Source: Mesorhizobium xinjiangense | Lineage (GTDB): Bacteria; Pseudomonadota; Alphaproteobacteria; Rhizobiales; Rhizobiaceae | Direction of reading: 5' to 3' | Assembly (NCBI RefSeq): GCF_009749525.1 | Contig: NZ_WOAC01000006.1 | Location: 62,001 to 126,000 of the forward strand | Length of the DNA stretch: 64,000 nt | Shown here: one piece after another, positions 8,603-16,832 of the stretch | How the letters are laid out: each line of letters opens with the position of its first letter | Numbering within the stretch: position 1 is the stretch's first letter | Notes under the pieces: generated by a model | What the model saw: the letters and a program-made list of their open reading frames with translations, nothing else | Told to the model about the DNA's origin: nothing | Databases searched by the model: none | Made by a program: the position numbers and the translations under genes

Positions 8603-11224
8603 ATGTCCGCACAGCCAGACGATATTCCCTTCTTCGACGACGACCGCCCGCATGCCGAAGCCCCAGGCGCGACCGGTTCGGGCATCGCCGCCCGCGCCAT
8701 GGCGGCGCGCAGCAAGCGCGCGCCCGACTATCTGGAAGGGCTCAATCCCGAGCAGCGCCTTGCGGTGGAAACCACGGAAGGCCCGGTGCTCGTTCTGGCC
8801 GGCGCCGGCACCGGCAAGACGCGCGTGCTGACGACGCGCATCGCCCATATCCTTGCCACCGGGCGTGCCTGGCCGTCGCAGATCCTCGCCGTTACCTTCA
8901 CCAACAAGGCCGCACGCGAGATGAAGAGCCGCATCGGCGTGCTGGTCGGCTCGCAGATCGAGGGCATGCCGTGGCTCGGCACGTTCCATTCGATCGGGGT
9001 TAAACTCTTGCGGCGCCATGCCGAGCTTGCCGGCCTGCGCTCCGATTTCACCATCCTCGACACCGACGACCAGATCCGGCTGCTGAAACAGCTCATCCAG
9101 GCCGAAGGGCTCGACGACAAGCGCTGGCCGGCGCGCCAGTTCGCCCAGATGATCGACGGCTGGAAGAACAAGGGATTCGGCCCGAAGGACATTGCGGAAG
9201 GCGATGCGCGCGCCTTCGCCAATGGCCGCGGCCGCGAACTCTACGCCGCCTATCAGGAGCGGCTGAAGACGCTGAACGCCTGCGATTTTGGCGATCTGCT
9301 GCTGCACCCGATCCGCATCCTGCGCGACAATCCGGACGTGCTGGCGGAATATCACCGCAAGTTCAAATACATCCTCGTCGACGAGTATCAGGACACCAAC
9401 ACGGCGCAATATATGTGGCTGCGGCTCCTGGCGCAGCGGCCGCGGGGACAACACGCCATCTCCCCTCTTGAGGGAGAGATCGGCCAATCGCGGACATCCC
9501 GCCTTTCGGCCGAAGGGCGCAAGCCCGACCGGGCGTCGGCCGGTCAGGCCGCCCCCGCGGAGGCCAGCGAGCGGAGCGAGCGCGCGGCCGTGAGCGTAAA
9601 TATCTGTTGTGTCGGCGATGACGACCAGTCGATCTATGGCTGGCGCGGCGCCGAGGTCGACAACATCCTGCGCTTCGAGAAGGATTTTCCCGGCGCCACC
9701 GTCATTCGCCTGGAGCGCAACTATCGCTCCACGGCGCACATTCTCGGCGCCGCCTCGCATCTGATCGCCCATAACGAAGGCCGTCTCGGCAAGACGCTGT
9801 TCACCGAAATTGCCGATCCCGACGACGCCAAGGTGACAGTGCATGCGGCCTGGGATTCGGAGGAGGAAGCGCGCGCCGTCGGCGACGAGATCGAGGCGCT
9901 GCAGACGAAGGGCCATCGGCTCAACGACATGGCGATCCTCGTGCGCGCATCCTTCCAGATGCGCGAATTCGAGGAGCGTTTCATCACGCTCGGCCTCAAC
10001 TACCGCGTCATCGGCGGCCCGCGCTTCTACGAGCGCCAGGAAATCCGCGATGCGATGGCCTATCTGCGCGTCATCGCCCAGCCGGCCGACGACCTCGCCT
10101 TCGAGCGCATTGTCAACGTACCCAAGCGCGGGCTCGGCGAGGCTTCGGTGCGCCAGGTTCACGATACCGCGCGCGCGCTCGGCGTTCCCATGCTGGCGGC
10201 GGCGGAAAATCTCGCCGAAAGCGACGAGATGAAGCCCAAGCCGCGCGCCGCGCTGCGCGAGGTGGCGGCCAATTTCGCCCGCTGGCGCGAGGCGATGGAC
10301 AATACGCCGCATACCGAGCTGACCGAGACGATCCTCGAGGAGTCGGGCTACACCGACATGTGGAAGAACGACCGCTCGGCCGAAGCGCCGGGCCGGCTGG
10401 ACAACCTGAAAGAGCTCATCCGCTCCATGGAGGAGTTCGAATCGCTGCGTTCCTTCCTCGAACATGTCTCTCTGGTCATGGACGCCGAGCAGCAGGAAGA
10501 CCTCGACGCTGTCTCCATCATGACGCTGCATTCGGCCAAGGGCCTGGAGTTCGAGACCATCTTCCTGCCGGGCTGGGAGGAAGGCCTGTTTCCGCACCAG
10601 CGCGCCCTCGACGAGGGCGGCCGCACGGCGCTCGAGGAAGAGCGGCGCCTGGCCTATGTCGGGCTTACGCGAGCGAAGAAGAACCTGCACATCTGGTTCG
10701 TCTCCAACCGCCGCATCCACGGACTGTGGCAATCGACCATCCCCTCGCGCTTTCTCGACGAACTGCCTGAGGCCCATGTCGAGGTGGCCGAGGCCGGCTC
10801 GGATTTCGGCGGCTATGGCGGCGGCCGGCAAAACCCGTACGGCGCCTCCCGTTTCGACGATGTGGGGAGCTTTTCCAACACCTATGCCACGCCCGGATGG
10901 AAGAGGGCCCAGCAAAACCGCACCGAAGCGACGGACCGCAACTGGGGCACGCGTTCGGGCCATGCGGCAGAGCGCATCGGCTATGGCGAGACGGATTCGG
11001 GCTACGGAGCCGGCCGCGGCTCGGTCAAGGGCCGGGTGATCGAGGGCGAACTGGTCGCCAAATCGGTCTCCGACGAGCCCTCGGCCTTCACGGTTGGCGA
11101 CCGCGTCTTCCACCTCAAATTCGGCAACGGCAACATCGCCGCCATCGACGGCAACAAGCTCACCATCGACTTCGACAAGGCGGGCCAGAAACGGGTGCTC
11201 GACGGATTCGTCAAGAAGGTGTGA
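8603..11224 (+). CDS. pcrA: ATP-dependent DNA helicase UvrD/PcrA (superfamily 1A) with in-frame insertion
   Basis: An 873-residue 3'-5' DNA helicase of nucleotide-excision repair and replication-fork maintenance. LNPEQRLAVETTEGPVLVLA contains the Q motif and leads into Walker A (GAGTGKTR). Motif II is DEYQDTN, motif III VGDDDQSIYGWRGAE, and later motifs include TLHSAKGLEFE and VGLTRAKK. The last 45 residues (from GDRVFHLKFGNGN) match the C-terminal Tudor-like module that contacts RNA polymerase in PcrA. Between motifs II and III, residues 280-332 are an unusual low-complexity insertion described separately. The ATG at 8603 is chosen because homologues begin near an acidic linker followed by YLEGLNPEQ; an in-frame upstream extension overlaps proX and its terminator. 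Confidence 0.95.
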   Translation: MSAQPDDIPFFDDDRPHAEAPGATGSGIAARAMAARSKRAPDYLEGLNPEQRLAVETTEGPVLVLAGAGTGKTRVLTTRIAHILATGRAWPSQILAVTFTNKAAREMKSRIGVLVGSQIEGMPWLGTFHSIGVKLLRRHAELAGLRSDFTILDTDDQIRLLKQLIQAEGLDDKRWPARQFAQMIDGWKNKGFGPKDIAEGDARAFANGRGRELYAAYQERLKTLNACDFGDLLLHPIRILRDNPDVLAEYHRKFKYILVDEYQDTNTAQYMWLRLLAQRPRGQHAISPLEGEIGQSRTSRLSAEGRKPDRASAGQAAPAEASERSERAAVSVNICCVGDDDQSIYGWRGAEVDNILRFEKDFPGATVIRLERNYRSTAHILGAASHLIAHNEGRLGKTLFTEIADPDDAKVTVHAAWDSEEEARAVGDEIEALQTKGHRLNDMAILVRASFQMREFEERFITLGLNYRVIGGPRFYERQEIRDAMAYLRVIAQPADDLAFERIVNVPKRGLGEASVRQVHDTARALGVPMLAAAENLAESDEMKPKPRAALREVAANFARWREAMDNTPHTELTETILEESGYTDMWKNDRSAEAPGRLDNLKELIRSMEEFESLRSFLEHVSLVMDAEQQEDLDAVSIMTLHSAKGLEFETIFLPGWEEGLFPHQRALDEGGRTALEEERRLAYVGLTRAKKNLHIWFVSNRRIHGLWQSTIPSRFLDELPEAHVEVAEAGSDFGGYGGGRQNPYGASRFDDVGSFSNTYATPGWKRAQQNRTEATDRNWGTRSGHAAERIGYGETDSGYGAGRGSVKGRVIEGELVAKSVSDEPSAFTVGDRVFHLKFGNGNIAAIDGNKLTIDFDKAGQKRVLDGFVKKV
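9440..9598 (+). repeat. Repeat-like in-frame insertion inside pcrA
   Basis: Roughly 159 bases (53 codons) that have no counterpart in typical UvrD/PcrA proteins lie between LRLLAQ and NICCVGDDDQS. The encoded peptide begins ISPLEGEIGQSRTSRL and continues with repeated EASERSERA-like charged residues. The DNA begins with a CTCCCCTCTTGAGGGAGAG hairpin-like segment and is rich in short inverted GC repeats. Peptides containing SPLEGE are, from memory, a recurrent product of intergenic palindromic elements in rhizobial genomes. The exact ends are estimates. Confidence 0.6.
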
Positions 11225-11316
11225 CGACACTTCTCGTCAGGTGACGCCTTGCTGAGCGGCGGCGCCGCTTGTGCGGTCGGCCATCAGAATATCTCGACCA
11301 CATCGTTCGGGCGTAC

Positions 11317-11670
11317 TCACCGACCCTTCTCAATCACCTCTCGGATGACCACCGCCTGGTTGCGCTCTTCGTCGCGGGCCGAATAGACGAGCGTCAGCGG
11401 CCCCTGTTTCGCATAGCCGCGCAACTGGTCGAGGAGGTCCGTCTTGTCGGCCAGTTCGGCCTTGTAGCGGGTGCGGAATTCCTCCCAGCGTTCGGGCTTG
11501 TGGCCGAACCATTGGCGCAGCGCCGTCGACGGCCCGATCTCCTTCATCCACAGATCGACCGCCGCCTTGTCCTTCGACACGCCGCGCGGCCACACCCGGT
11601 CGACCAGGACGCGAACGCCGTCGGCCTTCTGCGGCGGCGCGTAGACCCGTTTGATCCCGATATCGTGCAT
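11317..11670 (-). CDS. DUF488 family protein (YeaO-like)
   Basis: A 117-residue protein of the DUF488/YeaO family. Characteristic blocks are IKRVYAPPQKADGVRVLVDR, then WPRGVSK, the arrangement WMKEIGPSTALRQWFGH, and the C-terminal LTLVYSARDEERNQAVV. No biochemical function is established for the family. The ATG at 11670 (MHDIGIKRVY) matches the family start, with GGAG close upstream; a longer reading from about 11709 is possible. The gene lies 86 bases downstream of the hexapeptide acetyltransferase and may be cotranscribed with it. Confidence 0.85.
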   Translation of the reverse strand: MHDIGIKRVYAPPQKADGVRVLVDRVWPRGVSKDKAAVDLWMKEIGPSTALRQWFGHKPERWEEFRTRYKAELADKTDLLDQLRGYAKQGPLTLVYSARDEERNQAVVIREVIEKGR

Positions 11671-11756
11671 GGCTCCGTCCAATCCTGGAGACCCAACCCA
11701 ACATTGCATGATCGGGTCCCGGATTCCATGGTGCGTGCATTGCACGGCGGGCCCGC

Positions 11757-12395
11757 CTATCCGCGTCGTTCCCACTTGTCGAGAAAGGCGTCGATCGCCA
11801 TCGACTGCATGTCCGGCACGGCTTCGTAGAGCGTTTCGACGGGCCAGTCCCACCAGGAAAGCGCGTCGAGACGCGCGGCGATCTGCGGGCTGAAGCGCGC
11901 GCGCAGCGGCGCGGCCGGCACGCCGGCAACGATGGTGAAGGCTGGCACGTCCCTTGTCACCACCGTATTGGCGCCAATCACCGCGCCGTTGCCGATCGTC
12001 ACGCCGGGCAGGATCACGGCGCCATGGCCGATCCACACGTCGTGGCCGATCGTCACGCGGTTGGCCCGCCGGCGCTCCCGAAACACCTGGTCGACGCCGA
12101 GATAACGGAAATACTCGTTCGGACGGTAGCTGATCTTATGCGTCGTCGCCCGCTCCAGCGGATGCTCGAGCGCATTGATCCGGCTGTTGGCGGCAATCGA
12201 GCAGAACTTGCCGATCGTGGTGTAGATCGCCTCGGCATGGCGCTCGAAATAGCTGAAGTCGCCCACCACAACCTCGCGCAGGACGACGCGCTCGCCGACA
12301 GCGGCATAACGGCTGAGCCGGCACCCCTTCAGTTCCGCCGTCGTGTGAATGCGCGGCTCGGGCGAGGCAAAGCGGAGATCGGCGGGTTCGCTCAT
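11757..12395 (-). CDS. Hexapeptide-repeat acetyltransferase (phosphonate-associated type)
   Basis: A 212-residue left-handed beta-helix acyltransferase. Hexapeptide repeats are visible in two blocks: YTTIGKFCSIAANSRIN (about 75-91), and VTIGHDVWIGHGAVILPGVT leading into GAVIGANTVVTRDVP (about 120-155). The loop around HPLERAT and the tail LSWWDWPVETLYEAVPDM match a subfamily I know from phosphonate-utilisation operons (hexapeptide transferase, TIGR03308-like), though no phn gene lies nearby. The substrate is unknown; acetyl-CoA is the presumed donor. The start MSEPADLRF at 12395 is the only good ATG. Older annotations might call it a chloramphenicol acetyltransferase, which I consider unlikely. 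Confidence 0.8.
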   Translation of the reverse strand: MSEPADLRFASPEPRIHTTAELKGCRLSRYAAVGERVVLREVVVGDFSYFERHAEAIYTTIGKFCSIAANSRINALEHPLERATTHKISYRPNEYFRYLGVDQVFRERRRANRVTIGHDVWIGHGAVILPGVTIGNGAVIGANTVVTRDVPAFTIVAGVPAAPLRARFSPQIAARLDALSWWDWPVETLYEAVPDMQSMAIDAFLDKWERRG

Positions 12396-12594
12396 GGCCG
12401 CCCTTTACGCCGCACCTGCATCCCCGGCAAGGCCTGCTGTATCGGTTGCACCGTCCAGCGGACGTCCTGGCCGCAAGGCAGCATGTCGAAATCGCCATCC
12501 TGGCCGAGTTCGAGAAGGCAATCAGAGCGACAGAATGGCGTATTGGTGCATGTCGTCGTCTGGGCTATGCTTGCGCCAATCGAGGTGGTTGCCG

Positions 12595-12738
12595 ATGACG
12601 CTGAAACTCGCGATCAAATCCGTGTCGACGGTCGTCGTGCTGGCCGGCCTCAGCGGCATCGCATTTGCCATGTGGGCCGAGAACGGACCCAGGGTTCTCA
12701 TGGCGATGGCCGAAACCGGTCTGTCCTGGTGCTTCTAG
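12595..12738 (+). CDS. Small membrane protein (47 aa) upstream of sco
   Basis: A 47-residue ORF, MTLKLAIKSVSTVVVLAGLS and onward, has one hydrophobic segment (about 8-26) followed by a short polar tail ending in SWCF. The ATG at 12595 is preceded by GAGGTGG at about 12582-12588, a fair ribosome-binding site. The stop is 46 bases before the sco start on the same strand, so the two may be cotranscribed. I do not recognise a family. It is small enough for a coding call to need support, but the clean membrane segment and ribosome-binding site argue for a gene. Confidence 0.55.
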   Translation: MTLKLAIKSVSTVVVLAGLSGIAFAMWAENGPRVLMAMAETGLSWCF

Positions 12739-12784
12739 GCCGTGTGGACAACCGAAACGAACTCACGGCGGGATCTACCAGGAC

Positions 12785-13363
12785 ATGATGCGCGGCGTTC
12801 TCATAGGCATACTCGTACTGATGGCGGCTGCCGTCGGCTGGCTCACCTATGACTGGTACCGCACCACGCAAGGCGGCGAAGCCTTCGGCGCTCCATTCAC
12901 GCTGGTCGACCAGAAGGGCGGGGAAATTACCGAAACCGCCTTGCGCGGCCAGCCGAGCGCGGTGTTCTTCGGCTTCACCCATTGCCCCGAGGTTTGCCCG
13001 ACGACGTTGTTCGAGCTCGACGGATGGCTGAACTTGCTCGGCGAGGAAGGTGAGCCGATCCAGGCCTACTTCGTCTCCGTCGACCCCGAGCGCGACACGC
13101 CGGAGGTGCTCGACAACTATGTCTCCAATGTCTCCGATCGCATCACAGGCATTACGGGCGACCCCGAGAAGGTTGCGGCCATGGCAAAGTCATTCGGCAT
13201 CTATTCCAAGAAGGTGCAGCTCGAGGACGGCGACTATACGATGGATCATACCGCATCCATCCTGCTCATCGACCGCTCGGGCGACTTCTTCGGCACCATC
13301 GCCTATGGCGAGAATTCCGACACGGCACTGGCCAAGTTGAAGCGGCTGGTCCGGGAAGGCTGA
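12785..13363 (+). CDS. Sco1/SenC family copper chaperone
   Basis: A 192-residue membrane-anchored thioredoxin-fold protein that delivers copper to, or reduces, the CuA site of cytochrome c oxidase. An N-terminal hydrophobic anchor (4-20) is followed by a periplasmic domain. The copper ligands are C67 and C71 in THCPEVCPTT and H155 in YTMDHTAS, all present. SVDPERDTPEVL is the usual second family block. Start choice between ATG 12785 and ATG 12788 is open; the upstream AGGA is close to both. No cytochrome oxidase genes lie in the window. Confidence 0.9.
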   Translation: MMRGVLIGILVLMAAAVGWLTYDWYRTTQGGEAFGAPFTLVDQKGGEITETALRGQPSAVFFGFTHCPEVCPTTLFELDGWLNLLGEEGEPIQAYFVSVDPERDTPEVLDNYVSNVSDRITGITGDPEKVAAMAKSFGIYSKKVQLEDGDYTMDHTASILLIDRSGDFFGTIAYGENSDTALAKLKRLVREG

Positions 13364-13509
13364 AGACCGGATATACCCACCGTTGTTGCCGTGCCGGCCC
13401 CGTCCGTACCGCCCGCCGGCCTGGCCACTTGCGCCCGTGGCACGGCTGCGGCAGTAAGGCCTGTCGACGCCGCGTTATCGCCGCGGCCGTCCTTGCGGAG
13501 AAATGATCC

Positions 13510-14382
13510 TTGAGCCTGAGCCGTCTTTTTGCCACCGCGCCGCGCGAGAAAGCGATGCGCGCCTACGCCCTGTTCGAGGCCCTGTTCGAGGATGACGGCT
13601 TCGCGCTTGCCATCACCGAAATCGACGAGGCAAACGACATTCTTTGCGTGGAGATCTATGTCGACGGCGATGCGGCCGGCGTCGTCTCCAGGGCCCGGAA
13701 CGCACTCGATGAGGCGGGGCTCTCCCTGCCGATCGAAAACGAGCCGTTGCCGGACATCGACTGGGTGTCGAAATCGCTCGAAGGCCTGAAGCCGGTCCGT
13801 GCAGGACGCTTCCTGGTTCACGGCGCGCATGACCGCGACAAGCGCGCCACGGGCGACCTTGCCATCGAAATCGAGGCCGGCCAGGCCTTCGGAACCGGCC
13901 ATCACGGCACCACAGCGGGCTGTCTGGAGATGATCGAGCAGATCGTCCGCCGCGAGCACCCCGTCAACGCGCTCGACATGGGAACGGGCAGCGCCGTGCT
14001 CGCGATCGCGCTCGCCAGGCTGGCGCATATACCGGTGCTGGCAACGGATATCGACCCCGTCGCGACCCGGGTCGCGCGCGACAATGTCAGGCTGAATGCC
14101 GCCTCGGCGTGGGTGCGCGCGGTCACGGCAACGGGTTTCGACCATCCCGAGATCGCCCGGCGCGCGCCCTACGACCTGATCATCGCCAATATTCTCGCCC
14201 GTCCGCTGATGGGACTTGCCTCCGCCATGGCCCGGCATATCGCTTCGGGCGGCTCGCTCATCCTGTCGGGCATTCTCGAGCGGCAGCGAAATGCCGTGAT
14301 CGCCGCCTATGCGGGGCAGCGTTTCCGGCACGTCAGAACCATTCAGCGCGGCGAATGGGTGACGATCCATATGAAGCGGTGA
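13510..14382 (+). CDS. prmA: Ribosomal protein L11 methyltransferase
   Basis: A 290-residue SAM-dependent enzyme that trimethylates ribosomal protein L11. The N-terminal substrate-recognition domain (1-110) is followed by the Rossmann core: GQAFGTGHHGTTAGCLEM (about 125), MGTGSAVLAIAL (about 157) and the family motif DLIIANILARPLM (about 222), which includes the NPPY-like site in its PrmA form NILA. The start is a TTG at 13510 with GGAG at 13497-13500; the resulting N-terminus (MSLSRLFATAPREKAMRAY) aligns with family starts better than the internal ATG at 13555. Confidence 0.9.
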   Translation: MSLSRLFATAPREKAMRAYALFEALFEDDGFALAITEIDEANDILCVEIYVDGDAAGVVSRARNALDEAGLSLPIENEPLPDIDWVSKSLEGLKPVRAGRFLVHGAHDRDKRATGDLAIEIEAGQAFGTGHHGTTAGCLEMIEQIVRREHPVNALDMGTGSAVLAIALARLAHIPVLATDIDPVATRVARDNVRLNAASAWVRAVTATGFDHPEIARRAPYDLIIANILARPLMGLASAMARHIASGGSLILSGILERQRNAVIAAYAGQRFRHVRTIQRGEWVTIHMKR

Positions 14383-14396
14383 TCGGCAGCATGGAC

Positions 14397-14431
14397 AAAA
14401 AAGAAAGCGGCTCGAACGTTCGGGCCGCTTT
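14397..14431 (-). terminator. Terminator of the DUF1127 gene, possibly bidirectional
   Basis: The arms AAAGCGGCTCGAAC (14404-14417) and GTTCGGGCCGCTTT (14418-14431) pair with a single G-T wobble. On the minus strand the hairpin is followed by a T-rich tract (the complement of AAAAAAG at 14397-14403), as expected for the minus-strand gene ending at 14482. It lies just after the prmA stop and may also serve that gene. Confidence 0.75.
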
Positions 14432-14481
14432 CCGAGTAAGCGCTGGGATAAACCCGCGCTGTTGTTGCCTGATGCAAGAAA

Positions 14482-14667
14482 TCAGATCAGGGAATAGCTC
14501 GACGCGTTCTTCTGCAGCTCGGCGCGGCTGTAGCCACTGGCCTTCAACGTCTCGTCGTCGAGCATCAGGAGAGCGCCGTTGACATAGCGGGATGCCTGCC
14601 GCGAACGCGCTTCAACCAGCGTATCGAGGGCAATGCGGAAAATGCCGCGTCTGTTTGCGTGTGCCAT
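14482..14667 (-). CDS. DUF1127 family small protein
   Basis: A 61-residue protein of the DUF1127 family, short proteins common in alphaproteobacteria and linked in some species to small-RNA regulation and phosphate or carbon metabolism. The conserved core is LMLDDETLKASGYSRAEL, matching the family pattern L-D-L-GI/GY-SR-E/D. The ATG at 14667 has AGGAG seven bases upstream; a longer open frame upstream lacks a ribosome-binding site. It is transcribed alone, converging on prmA, and ends in its own hairpin terminator. Confidence 0.85.
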   Translation of the reverse strand: MAHANRRGIFRIALDTLVEARSRQASRYVNGALLMLDDETLKASGYSRAELQKNASSYSLI

Positions 14668-14900
14668 ATCGGGCTCCTTATCCTTTGGAAGATCCATCCT
14701 CCACGTTGTGAAAGGTAAGCACCGCTGACCTAGTTTACCAGCACCCAAAGCACATGGCACCCATGCGTTTTCGCAGGTGCGAAACGTCTGTGTGCGCTGC
14801 AACATACATCGTACCTTAAACGTGTCCGCGCGCTTGCCCGTTGCAACCGCATAGGGGCGGAGATACGGTCACGCAAACGCAAGCGAGGCCATTCTTCCCG

Positions 14901-16727
14901 ATGTTCCAGTCCTTCGAAACGACGTCAGATCCCGCCCTCGTCGCCCCACGGATCGCCAAGCTGCGCGGCCTGCTCGAAGCGCGCGAACTCGACGGCTTCC
15001 TGGTGCCGCGGGCCGACGAATATCAAGGCGAATATGTCCCACCGCGCGCCGAACGCCTGCAATGGATTTCAGGCTTTACGGGATCGGCCGGGGCGGCCCT
15101 GGTGCTGAAGGACAGCGCCCATCTCTTCGTCGACGGGCGCTACACGCTGCAGGCGCGCATGCAAACGGACCCGGCGGTATTGGCCATCGAAAGCCTCGTC
15201 GATACCCCTCCCCCGACATGGATCAAGGAGCACCTGCCGCACAAGGCGATGCTCGGTTTCGACCCGTGGCTGCACACGATCTCCGAGGCGCGGGCGCTGC
15301 GCGAGGCGGTCGAGGCGCGCGGCAGCAGGCTGGTTGCGCTCGGCGACAATCTGGTCGACGCAATTTGGCACGACCAGCCCGCCCCGCCTCTCGAGGCGGT
15401 GGACATCCATCCCGAGAAGTTCGCCGGGCGGCTGGCCAAGGACAAGCTCGCCGAACTCGCCGAGGCGGTCGGCGCGGCAGGCGCCGACCATTGCGTCCTC
15501 ACCGATCCGTCCTCGATCGCCTGGGCGTTCAATATCCGCGGCCACGACGTGCCGCACACGCCTCTGGCCCTGGGCTTCGCCATTCTCGGCGCCAAGGGCC
15601 TGCCAAGCGTGTTCATGGACAAGCGCAAGCTGCCCAAGGCCACCGAGGCCTATCTGACGCAGCTCGCCGACATCAGGCCGCCCTCCGCATTGGAAGAAAC
15701 GCTGTCGGCCATCGCGGCCAAGGGTGCCGCCATCGGGCTCGATCCGGCGCTCGCCGCCGACAGGTTGCGCATGATCGTCGAGGAGGCCGGCGGCAATGTG
15801 GTCGAAACGGCCGACCCCGCGCGCCTGCCGCGCGCAACCAAGAACGAGGGCGAGCTTGCCGGCAGCCGCGCCGCCCATCGCCGCGACGGCGCGGCCGTCA
15901 CCCGTTTTCTTGCCTGGCTCGACCGGCAGGCGCCGGGAACGCTCGACGAAATCACCGCGGTAAAGGAACTCGAGGCCGCCCGACGGCATGCCGGCGACGA
16001 GGCCCAGATGCCGCTGCGCGACATCTCCTTCGACACCATTGCCGGCGCGGGACCCAACGGCGCGATCATCCACTACCGCGTGACGCATGAAACCAACCGG
16101 ACGCTCGGCAAGGACGAGCTTTTCCTGCTCGATTCCGGCGGCCAGTACGAAGACGGAACGACCGACATCACGCGCACGCTCGCCATCGGCACGCCGACCC
16201 AAGAGATGCGCGAGCGCTATACGCTGGTGCTGAAGGGGCTCATCGGCATTTCGCTCCTGCGCTTTCCCGCCGGCACGCGCGGCATGGACATCGACCCCAT
16301 CGCCCGCCAGGCGCTCTGGAAGGCGGGCCTCGACTACGGCCATGGCACCGGCCACGGCGTCGGCTCCTATCTCGCCGTGCACGAAGGTCCCCAGCGCATC
16401 GCCCGCACAGGCACGCAGAAGCTCCTGCCCGGCATGATCCTGTCCAACGAGCCCGGCTATTACAAGGAGGGCCATTACGGCATCCGGCTGGAAAACCTGA
16501 TCGTCGTGCGTCCGGCAGAGCCCCTGCCCGGCGGCGACATTGCCATGCACGCCTTCGAAACCCTCACGCTCGCCCCGTTCGACCGGCGGCTGATCGTGCC
16601 GTCTCTGCTGACGGGCGACGAGCGCGAATGGCTCGACGCCTATCACGCTCGGGTGCGCGCGGAGATCGGCCCGATGCTCGACGGTGAAACGCTGGCCTGG
16701 CTGGACAAGGCGACGGCGCCGCTTTGA
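14901..16727 (+). CDS. pepP: Xaa-Pro aminopeptidase (aminopeptidase P, M24B)
   Basis: A 608-residue metallopeptidase removing N-terminal residues that precede proline. It has the long three-domain architecture (two creatinase-like N-terminal domains followed by a pita-bread catalytic domain), as in cytosolic human XPNPEP1, rather than the 440-residue E. coli form. Metal-site blocks are LLDSGGQYEDGTTDITRT (two Asp), GHGTGHGVGSYL (His), NEPGYYKEG (Glu) and GIRLENL (Glu). The ATG at 14901 (MFQSFETTSDP) agrees with family N-termini; the frame is open to a TTG at 14841. Confidence 0.9.
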   Translation: MFQSFETTSDPALVAPRIAKLRGLLEARELDGFLVPRADEYQGEYVPPRAERLQWISGFTGSAGAALVLKDSAHLFVDGRYTLQARMQTDPAVLAIESLVDTPPPTWIKEHLPHKAMLGFDPWLHTISEARALREAVEARGSRLVALGDNLVDAIWHDQPAPPLEAVDIHPEKFAGRLAKDKLAELAEAVGAAGADHCVLTDPSSIAWAFNIRGHDVPHTPLALGFAILGAKGLPSVFMDKRKLPKATEAYLTQLADIRPPSALEETLSAIAAKGAAIGLDPALAADRLRMIVEEAGGNVVETADPARLPRATKNEGELAGSRAAHRRDGAAVTRFLAWLDRQAPGTLDEITAVKELEAARRHAGDEAQMPLRDISFDTIAGAGPNGAIIHYRVTHETNRTLGKDELFLLDSGGQYEDGTTDITRTLAIGTPTQEMRERYTLVLKGLIGISLLRFPAGTRGMDIDPIARQALWKAGLDYGHGTGHGVGSYLAVHEGPQRIARTGTQKLLPGMILSNEPGYYKEGHYGIRLENLIVVRPAEPLPGGDIAMHAFETLTLAPFDRRLIVPSLLTGDEREWLDAYHARVRAEIGPMLDGETLAWLDKATAPL

Positions 16728-16780
16728 CGGGCGCGACGCGCGGCCGCCTCCCCTCCGCCCGGCCCTGGAGCATATCGATC

Positions 16781-16832
16781 TGGCGCGCATATCTTTGCTT
16801 CAAACGTTTCCGTTTGAAGCAAACGCGCGCTA
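16781..16832. repeat. Palindromic interspersed repeat, copy C
   Basis: The core at 16797-16820 has arms GCTTCAAACG and CGTTTGAAGC around TTTC. It is flanked by TGGCGCGC (16781-16788) and GCGCGC (16825-16830). About 50 bases match the second unit of copy A, including the ATATCTTTGCTTCAA left flank. It sits between the convergent ends of pepP and azlD, where a stem-loop could also act as a bidirectional transcription terminator. Confidence 0.85.

Noticed and set aside
8546-11230. An 894-codon minus-strand frame opposite pcrA
   Set aside because: Shadow of the helicase gene; composition (many Val/Leu/Arg/Asp/Gln with GR and HD runs) is typical of antisense frames, and no motif is present.
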